Assembly: GCF_020010905.1 (NCBI RefSeq)
Contig: NZ_JAGJBY010000002.1
Coordinates: forward strand, 3,348,001 to 3,412,000
DNA from: Streptomyces acidiscabies
GTDB taxonomy: Bacteria > Actinomycetota > Actinomycetes > Streptomycetales > Streptomycetaceae
Length of the DNA stretch: 64,000 nt
Reading direction: 5' to 3'
The translations under genes were made by a program, and so were the position numbers. Every line of letters begins with the position of its first letter. The first letter of the stretch is position 1. The notes beneath the pieces were generated by a model. The model ran no database searches and had not been told where the DNA came from. It was given only the letters and a program-made list of their open reading frames with translations. This document shows positions 26,768-35,266 of this stretch, in pieces.

Positions 26768-27079
26768 TCAGGGGTGTGTGGTCAGGCAGGCGGGGCCTTG
26801 GCAGCACCGAGTTCGTTCCAAGGTGCCGAGGCGGGCGAAGGTACGCAGCCCTATCCGCTCCTGCCAGGTCGCGGGGGAGTGGATGGCCCACATGCTGTGC
26901 TCGGTGGGATCGAGGCGGATTCGGCCGGGTCGGCTGGCGAGCCCTGCGTGCGGAAAGCGCGCCAGGAGCAGTTTCGGGGGTGTCCAGAGGCAGTTCGAGG
27001 CCCGTCTCCTCGACCTCCTCGCGCTGTGCGATCTGCAAGGGGCCCTTGCTCTGGACGCCGTTTTCGCCGGTCGCGTCGT
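26768..27079 (-). pseudogene. Nudix hydrolase remnant, frameshifted
   Basis: Minus-strand frames contain IAQREEVEETGLELPLDTPE, which resembles the REVEEETGL core of a Nudix box. In a second frame LDPTEHSMWAIHSPATWQERIGL matches the C-terminal part of small Nudix (8-oxo-dGTP type) proteins. No uninterrupted gene joins them. The stop of the second piece is at 26768-26770. Confidence 0.55.
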
Positions 27080-28192
27080 TCAGCAAAGATTTTCCGCCCC
27101 CATGAGAGAGTGCGTGATCACGGAGCTGCTGGCGCGGAGTAGGGCTGAGAGGCTTTGGCGCACTTCGTCCGAGGCTGCTCCTGTTCCGAGTGCGCACGCT
27201 CGGACCAACTCCTCGCACTCCTGTGTTTGCCGGTCGGTGGCGAGTGAGACTGCCATCGGGTGGCTGAGGATCTCGCGGGCCGCGTAGCCGTCCCGGGCCT
27301 CGGCGGTGCGGTGCACAAGGTGGTGTGCCAGGCGTACGGACTCGGGGTGTTCGGCTGAGCCGAGGGCGTCGAGGATCGTCAGGCCGAGGCGGATGTCGAA
27401 GACGGTGAATCCTGCCTCTGCTTCGCGGTTTAGGTAGGTCTCCACCAACTCGACGAGATGGTCCTCGACGGGCTGGCCGGCCTCGCGGCGACACAGTACG
27501 ACCAGGCATGCGGTGACGAGTTGCTCCCATGGATCGCCGGGGGCTGTGCTGGCGAGGAGTTCACCGGCGCGCTCCGTGTCTCCGGCGGTGAGCGACGTGA
27601 GGACGGCGACCTGCCGGCCGTCCAGCATCCTCTTGCCCACTCCCCGGTGCTTCTCGATGTGGGCCAGTGCTTCACTCCAGCGGCCCGCAGTGGTGAGTGT
27701 CCGGGTGCCGTCGGCAAGGAGCACGCGCCACAGCCAGGCGTGTACTTCCTGGCGGTCGTCCGGTGTCGCGGTCAGGTCAGCCGGTACCGCGATGTCCTCG
27801 AATACGGCGGCAGCACCTGAGCCGACGGCTTCGTACAGATCCAGAAGATGTTGTCGCGCGTCGTCGGTACGGCCGGCCCGGATGTGCAGCCGGGCGAGGT
27901 TGACGACGGGTTCCAGCGCGCGGATGGCGCTCATGGCGGGCAGTGGAGTGGAGCGCAGATAGGCGGCGGCGTGTTGGTGGCATATGTCGCGGGCGAGTTC
28001 GGGAAGCCCGAGATCTGAGGCGATCAGTGCTGACTGGTTGTAGACGGCGGAGGCGATGCCCTGGTCGCTGTGGCGTGCCGCCTTGGCCGAGAGGTCGGCC
28101 ACGCTCTGGACGCGGTCGGGCAGAGGCAGGCAGGCCGGCCGGAACCGGGCGACGAGGGGGAAGCGTTTCGCTATCGGGTCGTGCGGGTCCAC
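27080..28192 (-). CDS. TPR-like protein of the FxLD lanthipeptide locus
   Basis: A 370-residue all-helical protein from GTG 28192 with GGGAGG upstream. It opens DPIAKRFPLVARFRPACL, then has repeats of about 35-40 residues with the A-N-A-x-L-x-x-x-G spacing of TPR helices (NQSALIASDLGLPELARDI; LARLHIRAGRTDDARQHL; WSEALAHIEKH). No DNA-binding domain is visible. Proteins like it sit beside lanthipeptide and FxSxx-type RiPP genes in Streptomyces, function unknown. It is last in the minus-strand operon. Confidence 0.7.
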   Translation of the reverse strand: MDPHDPIAKRFPLVARFRPACLPLPDRVQSVADLSAKAARHSDQGIASAVYNQSALIASDLGLPELARDICHQHAAAYLRSTPLPAMSAIRALEPVVNLARLHIRAGRTDDARQHLLDLYEAVGSGAAAVFEDIAVPADLTATPDDRQEVHAWLWRVLLADGTRTLTTAGRWSEALAHIEKHRGVGKRMLDGRQVAVLTSLTAGDTERAGELLASTAPGDPWEQLVTACLVVLCRREAGQPVEDHLVELVETYLNREAEAGFTVFDIRLGLTILDALGSAEHPESVRLAHHLVHRTAEARDGYAAREILSHPMAVSLATDRQTQECEELVRACALGTGAASDEVRQSLSALLRASSSVITHSLMGAENLC

Positions 28193-28272
28193 GTGTCCTC
28201 CCAGAAGGTGGGGTTCGACAACGGACGGGTGGCTCCCGCCAGGCGCTGCGCGCAGCTGGCGGGAGCCACGGC

Positions 28273-30354
28273 TCACCGCCAGTCGACGACGATGCGGTTC
28301 AACGGGGTGTAGAGGGCGAACAGGCCCGGCCGCTGCTCGATCGCGGGGGTGTCGAGAGACTGGATCTCGAAGGCGGCTTCGCGGTCGCGGAAGTCGCGGT
28401 CCCAGGTCCTGATGATGTCGGCGACCTTCGCGGCCAGCTCGTCGCTGCCCGGCCCGTGTCCGATGACGCCGAATTCCCAGAGCCGGCCGCCCTCGGGGGT
28501 CTTCTCCTCCAGTTCCCGGCGAGCGAGGTAGGTGACGGCGCCCTTGTCCACGGCGGCCGTTGACGAGGGGTAGGGGTCCTCCGTGAGGAGGGTGCCCTTT
28601 GCGCCCTTCGGGAACAGCATCCGGATCAGCCCGCTGGGCAGAGAGCAGGAGACGAACAACTCCATCCACTCCGGCGACTCACCGGCTTGGACCGTCATGC
28701 CGGTCCACTCCTCCGTGCGCGGCTGCTCCAGGACTCCGGCCAGGGCCTCGGCGTCGATGTGCTGCCCGGCAGGCGCTTGGAGGCGTACGGTGCCGTCCGT
28801 GCTGAGCGGAATGACGCGGCGGTCGTCGTCGGCGATGCCCCTTCGCAGCGGCATGAAGGTGTTCATCTTGCTGTTGACGCTGATCCAGCGGCCGTCCTGC
28901 TGCTCGTACGCGATGGAGCGGGACACACTGCCCTTGAGCCGCTGGGGGACCACGAGCCGTCCGCCAGCAGCCAGTTGCTGCATCCAGGCATGGGGAACTC
29001 CGTGCGCGCCGACCGTGGCAATGATCTTGTTGTACGGGGCGCCTTCGGCGTGGCCGAGAGCCCCGTCACGGGTCAGGGCCTCGACCTCGGTGAACCCGGC
29101 GGCGTCGAGGTGCTCGCGGGCCCCGTCCACGAGGTCGTCATCGACGTCGATGGTCGTCACGTGCCCGGTCTCACCGACCAGGTGCGCGAGCAGCGCGGCG
29201 TTGTAGCCGGTGCCGGCGCCGAGTTCGAGAATGCGATCACCGGGCCGGGCCTCCAGTTGGTCCAGCATGAGGGCCACGATCGTGGGCTGGGAGGCACAGG
29301 AGATCGACGCGCCGTCGGTGTCGTATTTGATGTTGACCGGCGCATTGGCGTACGCCTCTTCGAGCGAAGCATCGGGCACGAAGAGATGGCGGGGCACGGT
29401 GCGCAGCGCGGTTTCGACGGCGAGGGTGCGGGCGTAGCCGGATTCGCGGATCTTGTCGACCAGGGCGTTGCGGAGCCGTTCGGCGTCGGCCTCGGGGGCG
29501 GCGAGCATGTCAGTGTTCACCGCCTTGACGCTAGTGGTCTCGCTCGTCGCCTTGCTGGCCGACGCGTCGTTGTCACTCGTTCCCATGACTACCTCTCGTG
29601 CGATGTGTGAGATGGCGTGCTGGTCATCCCGGAGGAGGCCGGCACGGTTGGCGTGAAAGATCACGTGGTGGGTGATGACGGCTCGCAGGCCCCGTGTCAG
29701 GTCGCTGCTGGCGGCGAGGGCGGCGAGCGTGGCTCCGGCGCGTTCGAACGCGGCCACCCACGGGCCCTGGCCGTCCAGCGGACCGTTCGGCCGGCACAGG
29801 CTGTGGGCATCGGCGGTCATCAGCTTGCGCATGTCCGGGCCGAGAGCGGCAGCCTTCTCCGGGGTGAGCGACTCGCCGGCGGCCGGGCGGAGTTCGGCAA
29901 CCCGCGCCCAGACGTCGCCTTGCTCGAACCAGTCCAGGCCCGCCGCCCGCATCATCGCGCTCATCAGGAGTACGGCAGTCTCCCGGCGCCCCAGGCGCCC
30001 CGGGCCGGGCTGGTACGCGACCAGGTGACGGCTGTCCTCGTGGAAGAGGTCGTGCGCGGCGTCCATCGCACGGGAGCCGCCGAACGCGGTGGTCTCCGGC
30101 TCATAGATTCCGGGGAGCCACGAGTGGGCATGGCCCTGGTCGATGAGGTCGGAGAGCAGGGACTCGACCAGTGGCGACGGGACGGCGGTGCGGTACCGCA
30201 GAGGCCACGGCTGCTTGTTCATGAACCACCAGCCGGCGAGCTGTCCGGCGTCCTGGGCCGCGAGCAGAGCGGGTCCGAGGCGCTCGGCGATGACGCGTCT
30301 GGCGGTCTCGCGGTCGGCAAAGGCGATGTTGTGTTGCTGCCAGTCCGGGGGCAT
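28273..30354 (-). CDS. FxLD-system lanthipeptide methyltransferase with SpaB-C-like domain
   Basis: A 693-residue two-domain protein. Residues about 1-245 look like the thiopeptide-type bacteriocin biosynthesis domain (SpaB_C): WQQHNIAF, GWWFMNKQPWPLRYR, WLPGIYEPETTAFGG. Residues about 300-690 form a protein-L-isoaspartate O-methyltransferase-like enzyme: SISCASQPTIVALMLDQL, then SAM motif GDRILELGAGTGYNAALLA and VTTIDVD. This pairing is the 'methyltransferase, FxLD system' family. It likely methylates an Asp in the modified peptide. ATG 30354 has AAGGA upstream; it follows LanC by 21 bp. Confidence 0.88.
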   Translation of the reverse strand: MPPDWQQHNIAFADRETARRVIAERLGPALLAAQDAGQLAGWWFMNKQPWPLRYRTAVPSPLVESLLSDLIDQGHAHSWLPGIYEPETTAFGGSRAMDAAHDLFHEDSRHLVAYQPGPGRLGRRETAVLLMSAMMRAAGLDWFEQGDVWARVAELRPAAGESLTPEKAAALGPDMRKLMTADAHSLCRPNGPLDGQGPWVAAFERAGATLAALAASSDLTRGLRAVITHHVIFHANRAGLLRDDQHAISHIAREVVMGTSDNDASASKATSETTSVKAVNTDMLAAPEADAERLRNALVDKIRESGYARTLAVETALRTVPRHLFVPDASLEEAYANAPVNIKYDTDGASISCASQPTIVALMLDQLEARPGDRILELGAGTGYNAALLAHLVGETGHVTTIDVDDDLVDGAREHLDAAGFTEVEALTRDGALGHAEGAPYNKIIATVGAHGVPHAWMQQLAAGGRLVVPQRLKGSVSRSIAYEQQDGRWISVNSKMNTFMPLRRGIADDDRRVIPLSTDGTVRLQAPAGQHIDAEALAGVLEQPRTEEWTGMTVQAGESPEWMELFVSCSLPSGLIRMLFPKGAKGTLLTEDPYPSSTAAVDKGAVTYLARRELEEKTPEGGRLWEFGVIGHGPGSDELAAKVADIIRTWDRDFRDREAAFEIQSLDTPAIEQRPGLFALYTPLNRIVVDWR

Positions 30355-30375
30355 GAAGGGTCCTTCGGTCGGCGG

Positions 30376-31650
30376 TCAGGCGATGAGAAGACAGGTGTCC
30401 CACGCCGAGCGGGGCTCCTCGGCGGTGGCCGGCGAGTTGAGTGCCAACGCGACGCCGGCGGCGCCGTTGAGGAAACCGGGCCCGGCTTCCTCGTCGTGGA
30501 GCAAAGCCAAGGCGAAGCTCGCGGGGTCAGTCCCCGGCGGACACACACTCCCGAGAAGCGCTGGTACGAGCGAACGAAGTTGGCCGGCGGTCGAAGGGTG
30601 GGCGTCGCCGGACATCCGAAAGGCGATGTGGGCGAGGCCAGCGGTGCCGTGACACAGGCCGTGATCGGTGGTGGCCTTGAGTTGCGCGGCATCGGTGAGG
30701 GCTCCCACGAGCGCGTTCTCCGCGTCGATCTGCCGCTGGCTGTCTCCCAGGGCGAGGGCGGCGAGCTGCTGGGCGCGGGCGACACCGGCCGTGCCGTAGC
30801 ACCACGACGGCCTACGTGGCACGTACAGGGCGGGTCGGCCGTCGCGCAGCTCGGTGCGGGTAATCCAGTACGACCACGCGGGGCCGCGTCCGGATTCCTC
30901 CCGCCAGCGGTCCAGCCACGCCAGAATGGTGCGCATGGCGTCATGATGGCCGTTCACGCGGATGCCTTGCCGCGCGGAGAGCGCCAGGAGAGCGAGAACG
31001 CCACCGATGCCGTGCGCGAGGCCGGTGTTGGAGTGCCCGTCGGGAAATCTCTCGTCCGGACGTCCGGACGGCCCGCTCGTCGTCCACCAGCCGGGCAGGA
31101 CATCGTCGTGATCGGCGATCGGCTCAGTGAGTCGGACGCAGTAGTCGAGCACAGTTCGCACGGCAGGGCCGCCGGGGTCACGGCGCAGGAGATAGGCGCC
31201 GTAACCGCAGAGCCCTCGGATGGTGTCGAACTCCGCGAGCTTCGGCAGGAGACCGGCTTCGATACGACGGTGCGCAGCATCGAGGCGTCGGCCGGCGTCG
31301 GCGGTGATCTGCGCGTCCAGCGAATCGAGAGCGCGCTGGTAGGGGCCGGGGTGGTGGACGGCGGCGCAGGCCACGACGTGTGCGAGAGCGGGGGCCCCGT
31401 AGAAGGGGTGACTGTCCGATCCGCTGGTGAACGGCTGCCGGGTCGCGACGGCGAGCCAGTCGTGGGCGCGCTGCCATGACCCCAGGCCGCATGCGGCCCG
31501 TTCGATGTGCATCAGGGCGATTCCCGTGGGCCCGTACGCGAGGTGCTGGCGGTGTGCGGTGGTCGTATCGGGGCTCACGGGAGCCGTCTCGGGGGCGGCG
31601 AGGATATCTGTGACGGCCCCTGCCGCCTTGAGCGCGAGAGAGTGGGTCAC
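30376..31650 (-). CDS. LanC-like cyclase
   Basis: A 424-residue alpha/alpha-barrel protein. Zinc-binding motifs are visible: SWCYGTAGVARAQ near residue 295 (Cys) and GLCHGTAGLAHI near 345 (Cys-His), plus HSNTGLAHGIGGVLALLAL and NGAAGVALAL as glycine-rich helical hairpins. The enzyme would add Cys thiols to dehydrated Ser/Thr to form (methyl)lanthionine rings. GTG 31650 overlaps the LanB stop (GTGA), so the two are coupled. Confidence 0.9.
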   Translation of the reverse strand: MTHSLALKAAGAVTDILAAPETAPVSPDTTTAHRQHLAYGPTGIALMHIERAACGLGSWQRAHDWLAVATRQPFTSGSDSHPFYGAPALAHVVACAAVHHPGPYQRALDSLDAQITADAGRRLDAAHRRIEAGLLPKLAEFDTIRGLCGYGAYLLRRDPGGPAVRTVLDYCVRLTEPIADHDDVLPGWWTTSGPSGRPDERFPDGHSNTGLAHGIGGVLALLALSARQGIRVNGHHDAMRTILAWLDRWREESGRGPAWSYWITRTELRDGRPALYVPRRPSWCYGTAGVARAQQLAALALGDSQRQIDAENALVGALTDAAQLKATTDHGLCHGTAGLAHIAFRMSGDAHPSTAGQLRSLVPALLGSVCPPGTDPASFALALLHDEEAGPGFLNGAAGVALALNSPATAEEPRSAWDTCLLIA

Positions 31651-34600
31651 CGGGTCCTCCGGGAAATCCAGGCCAGGGCGGCAGCGCGCGTCAGGTAGAG
31701 GCAGATTTCCTCCTCGGGGAAATCGACCGCGACGTGCCGTACGAAATGGACATGCAGCAGGGAGGAGAGGACGTCGTCGAGCGCGACACCCACGGTGTCC
31801 GGTCCAGGAATGTGCAGGCGGTAGGCGGCCAGAGCCGCCTCCCGATCCGCCCACGCGTCCACGATGGCCTGCCCGCCGAAAACGCTGCGCAGCGCCGCAA
31901 AGTCGTTGGACGGGTCTGCGAGTCGCACGGCTTCGGCGAACTGCGGTCGGGCCACTTGGGCGGGCGCGGCAGGAGGAATGTGGTCGACGAGCCAGCGTAT
32001 GCCGGCCTCTGTGCTCCCGAGGAACGTCGTGGCGATGGCGACGGTGTGCGCGGCCACCAGAGCACGCTGATGCGGGTGCTGTGGCTGGGAGAGCTGCGCG
32101 AGGACAGCACGCGAATCAGCGCGGAACACCTCCTCGGCGGCGTCCCACGCTACGCCGGAGCCCCAGCGGCCCATCTCGCGGTACGAGGTGGGGAAGCGCA
32201 GGTCTGACAGGAGCCCGGCGGTGCGCAGTTCGTCTGCCCAGGTACTGACCTCGCGGGCCGTCGCGGCGAAGGCGTCGGGGGCGGGCAGCGCGATGCGTAG
32301 CCGGAGGTGCTGGTGGGGGTCGCGGAAGCGGATGAACCACCACGGCGGCCCGCCGAGCCGCTTCAACAGGTCGGGGAGGTGCCGGCCGAGCACAGTGTCC
32401 TGGCGACGCAGGTCGCCGTACAGCGTGGCCAGGAGAAGAGAGGAGATGCCGGGGGGCTGGATCTGGGCGGGTGAGAACCGACGAGCTGGCGTAGGAGCCG
32501 GCAGAGCCGGCCACGCCGGCGGTCGCGTCGCCTTCACCGGCACGACGACCTCGTGCGAACGCCCGGCGCACCAGCCGTATGCCTCGGGCCCCGGGGCCTC
32601 GACGAGGAGGGCCAGGCGAGAGCGGTCGAGGTGCTGGCGCAGCAGGGCTCGGTGCGCGGCCTCGTCTAGGTCGAGGAGCAGACGACGGTCCCCCTCCGCC
32701 AGGCAGACCCTGTGAGGCATCCGCCGTCGGCCCCGCCACTCCTTCAGCGCCGTTTCCCACGCCGACCGAGGACGGTCGGCGGCAGGCAGCTCGGACGCCT
32801 CCAGCCGCCACCGAGCGGGGGACAGCACCGTGCGCCCGTACCGCAGGCGGGGAAGGAACGGCATCGCCCCTGCGGCACCCCAGTCGAACAAGGTGACCTG
32901 AGCGCACTGGGCGCGGGACAGCTCGGTGACGAACCGGACGAGCGGTGGAGTGTGCTCCTTCAGGTTCAGCGCATGCATCCCCACAGCCTCGACCCGCTGT
33001 CCACGCTCGGGGGCCGCGAGATACATGCGGCGACCGTCGCACGCCACCGCCAGATCGTCCGGAGTGAGCACGTCCCCACCGCCGGCCCGGTGCTCCTGCA
33101 CGCTGATCACGGTAGGCAGAACCTGCGGAGCACGCGTGACGTGGGCGCTCGTGGCCCGTAGCGGAGGGAAGGACAACTGGGCGGGCACCGTGCCGGCGTC
33201 GCAGGCCGGCAGGTCGGCCAGTTCGGCGGTGAGGCGCTCACGATCTTCGGGGGACAGCACGCTGAGGAACCGGCCTGTGGTGACCCCGATGCCCCGCGAG
33301 ACGCTCACGATCTCCAGCCGGAACCGTCCGCGCTCCAGCTCCTCGGAGCTGTTGGCGTATACCCGGACGCCGATCTCCAGGTGCGGCGGAACCCTGGGGT
33401 GCTCGGGGCCCAAGTCCATCGCCGCAAGCAGCTCGTCGGTGAGAACGACCTCCTCGCGGCCGTCGAGCACGGCGGCCTGCGCGAGCTGCACCAAGGCGTC
33501 GTCCCGCGTGGAGACCCGCGAACGGCGCCCATCGGCCGACGTGCCCGGGTACCCGTCGGGGAACCCGGTGCCGCTGTCGGCGACGACGTCCTTGAGCGGC
33601 ACCATCGTGCCGATGCCGTAGCGCTCGTAGAATCGCCGCTGGTACGTCTTCCAGGAGGCCGTTCCGTACGGGTGAGCACTGACCCGGCTCAGGACGGTGG
33701 CGGCACTCTCGATCTCACGGGCGACCTCCTCCGGCAACTCGACCCGAGCGTCCAGGCGCATGTCGATGGCGAGAGGATGGCGGCGAAGATCCGGGGCCAG
33801 GGCCCGCATGCGTGCGGTCACGCGGTCGCGGCCCTCTGGGGTGTCGCAGTTCCTCAATTCCTCGTGCACGTAGCGGAGTTCGCGAATGGTGTCAGTGAGC
33901 GAAAGCAGGGAGCTGGCGTCGACCGCGTCGAGTTGGCCGAGCACATACCTCAAAACGTCGGTCTCGGTGCTCGGCGCACGCAGGCTGGTGATCAGCACTT
34001 GGTGTCCGACCAGCTCCTGAACCAGCCGAAGCACCTTGTCATGTCCTGCTGCGGGGAATTCCGCATCGAGTTCGTCCGCGAGGTCGCCGATCCGGATCGC
34101 CGAGCACGTCGCGTTCAGGACGGCCCGGACTGGGCCCGTCAGACCGATGGACGCCTCGACGGCACCTCTGCCCTCGCCCTCGGGGGCGGACCTGTACGGC
34201 ACGACGAGCCGGTCCCCACGTACCGCGACGGCGTTATTGACGACCACCAGGAGCCGGCCCAGGAGATCAGGGTGTGCCTCCAGTCGGTCGACGACGGCCG
34301 TCAGCCACTCCGCGCTCGCGCGGCCGATCACCGCGTGATCCGGGCCCCACCTCGCGCGAGCCCTTGGTCCGAAGCTGACTGCGGACACGCCGGCGAAAAG
34401 GCCGAAAGGCGTCGCTCGATGCTCGGCGCGCAGTATGTAGCGCACCACGGAGGCGACCGCGCGGCGCACATCGCGGGAGGCTGAAGAGTCGGACGAGCAC
34501 AGGCGGCGCACCTGCGCCGCGAGAACCGGGCTGGCGTGCTGGAGAGTCTCGGAAACGCGTTGGTCCGACCACACCTCCCGCAACCAGGTGAGTCGGGCGC

Positions 34601-34718
34601 GCTCGCCGGGCGGGGACGGGTCATCGAGATCAGGGCACGGAGGAATGGGAAGCCCTGCGTTGGCGACGGCGCGGACGAGGGCGCTCCGTCCGGTGCGGAA
34701 CAAGGTGCTCGAAGCCAT
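31647..34718 (-). CDS. Class I lanthipeptide dehydratase LanB
   Basis: A 1023-residue protein, normal length for full LanB. The first 650 residues form the glutamylation domain (ALVRAVANAGLPIPP start; RYILRAEHRATPFGLFAGVSAV; RFYERYGIGTMVPL, a highly conserved LanB segment). The last 280 form the elimination (SpaB_C) domain: LYGDLRRQDTVLGRHLPDLL, WWFIRFRDPHQHLRLRI, YREMGRWG. ATG 34718 has GGAGG five bases upstream. It glutamylates Ser/Thr of the precursor using Glu-tRNA and removes glutamate to give dehydro residues. Confidence 0.93.
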   Translation of the reverse strand: MASSTLFRTGRSALVRAVANAGLPIPPCPDLDDPSPPGERARLTWLREVWSDQRVSETLQHASPVLAAQVRRLCSSDSSASRDVRRAVASVVRYILRAEHRATPFGLFAGVSAVSFGPRARARWGPDHAVIGRASAEWLTAVVDRLEAHPDLLGRLLVVVNNAVAVRGDRLVVPYRSAPEGEGRGAVEASIGLTGPVRAVLNATCSAIRIGDLADELDAEFPAAGHDKVLRLVQELVGHQVLITSLRAPSTETDVLRYVLGQLDAVDASSLLSLTDTIRELRYVHEELRNCDTPEGRDRVTARMRALAPDLRRHPLAIDMRLDARVELPEEVAREIESAATVLSRVSAHPYGTASWKTYQRRFYERYGIGTMVPLKDVVADSGTGFPDGYPGTSADGRRSRVSTRDDALVQLAQAAVLDGREEVVLTDELLAAMDLGPEHPRVPPHLEIGVRVYANSSEELERGRFRLEIVSVSRGIGVTTGRFLSVLSPEDRERLTAELADLPACDAGTVPAQLSFPPLRATSAHVTRAPQVLPTVISVQEHRAGGGDVLTPDDLAVACDGRRMYLAAPERGQRVEAVGMHALNLKEHTPPLVRFVTELSRAQCAQVTLFDWGAAGAMPFLPRLRYGRTVLSPARWRLEASELPAADRPRSAWETALKEWRGRRRMPHRVCLAEGDRRLLLDLDEAAHRALLRQHLDRSRLALLVEAPGPEAYGWCAGRSHEVVVPVKATRPPAWPALPAPTPARRFSPAQIQPPGISSLLLATLYGDLRRQDTVLGRHLPDLLKRLGGPPWWFIRFRDPHQHLRLRIALPAPDAFAATAREVSTWADELRTAGLLSDLRFPTSYREMGRWGSGVAWDAAEEVFRADSRAVLAQLSQPQHPHQRALVAAHTVAIATTFLGSTEAGIRWLVDHIPPAAPAQVARPQFAEAVRLADPSNDFAALRSVFGGQAIVDAWADREAALAAYRLHIPGPDTVGVALDDVLSSLLHVHFVRHVAVDFPEEEICLYLTRAAALAWISRRTR

Positions 34719-34742
34719 CACAACCTCCGTGGTCCAGGCGGC

Positions 34743-34777
34743 GGCCGGTGTCTTCGCGCGTGGCGAAGACACCGGCC
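34743..34777. terminator. 15-bp perfect hairpin between precursor and lanB
   Basis: Arms at 34743-34757 and 34763-34777 are exact complements with a 5-nt GCGTG loop; they begin 18 bp after the precursor stop codon and end 25 bp before the lanB start. There is no T-run. In RiPP operons a stem here lets most transcripts stop or be stabilised after the precursor while some continue into the enzyme genes. Confidence 0.7.
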
Positions 34778-34794
34778 TGGAAGGACGTGCCTTG

Positions 34795-34968
34795 TCAGGC
34801 GACGTTGGTGGTGCAGGCGCCGCAGGTCTCGCCGCAGCCGTCGTCCGTGAGGCTGATCAGGCCGGCGGGGTCGGACACCTCCACCAGGGAGACATCCAGC
34901 GTGAAGCCGTCGGCCGACGTCGGCTCCTGGCGGACCTGAGTGGTGCCCGGCGTGGTGCTGAGTGCCAT
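34795..34968 (-). CDS. FxLD-family lanthipeptide precursor
   Basis: A 57-residue peptide. GGGAG lies five bases before ATG 34968. The leader has FTLD at residues 22-25, the FxLD motif bound by the LanB system. The C-terminal part ends LTDDGCGETCGACTTNVA, with Cys at 45, 49 and 52 and Ser/Thr at 32, 39, 41, 48, 53 and 54 as dehydration sites. The CGxTCGxACT-like ending matches other FxLD precursors. The leader cleavage site is not evident; no dedicated protease is nearby. The gene directly precedes LanB. Confidence 0.9.
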   Translation of the reverse strand: MALSTTPGTTQVRQEPTSADGFTLDVSLVEVSDPAGLISLTDDGCGETCGACTTNVA

Positions 34969-35042
34969 GTGAACTCCCATGACTCGAAGGGTTGATACGG
35001 ACTGCACCGCACCCTCGTGGTGACACGGAGCGCGCGGCGGGG

Positions 35043-35104
35043 GTGCAGGACCCCTGCATCCTGCTGGGCGGTCGGACGACCAGCAGGATGCAGGGGTCCT
35101 GCAC
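35043..35104. repeat. Perfect 25-bp inverted repeat, 12-nt loop
   Basis: Arms at 35043-35067 and 35080-35104 are exact reverse complements, with loop GCGGTCGGACGA. It lies in the divergent region, 75 bp upstream of the precursor start and 163 bp upstream of the XRE-type gene. It may be an attenuator or mRNA-stabilising stem in the precursor leader, or a protein target. Confidence 0.75.
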
Positions 35105-35153
35105 TCACGGTTGAGGAGCGTGGTGTACCAGAGCCGGTGGACGTGCAAAATGG

Positions 35154-35166
35154 GTGACCCGGTCAC
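35154..35166. promoter_or_regulatory. Palindrome GTGACCCGGTCAC, candidate operator
   Basis: A perfect 6+1+6 palindrome in the divergent promoter region between the lanthipeptide precursor and the XRE-type regulator. Likely a repressor or activator site for one or both directions; the binding protein is unknown, with the adjacent regulator the obvious candidate. Confidence 0.4.
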
Positions 35167-35266
35167 TACGTTGAGCGAACCGTGTATTCCCGTCGCGGGG
35201 TATGCCTCCGTGGCCCGCAAGGCCGTCAAAGGCGTCAAAGATCATCTCGGAACCGAGGGGCGGTCC

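Noticed and set aside
25923..27530. Minus-strand frame of 535 residues
   Set aside because: Most of it is a wrong-frame reading of the methyltransferase and TPR genes; only the Nudix-like stretch in the middle carries signal, reported as a remnant.
28273..29591. Methyltransferase as a separate gene starting at ATG 29591
   Set aside because: The frame is continuous with the SpaB_C-like domain and the fused form is known for FxLD systems; no strong ribosome site at 29591.
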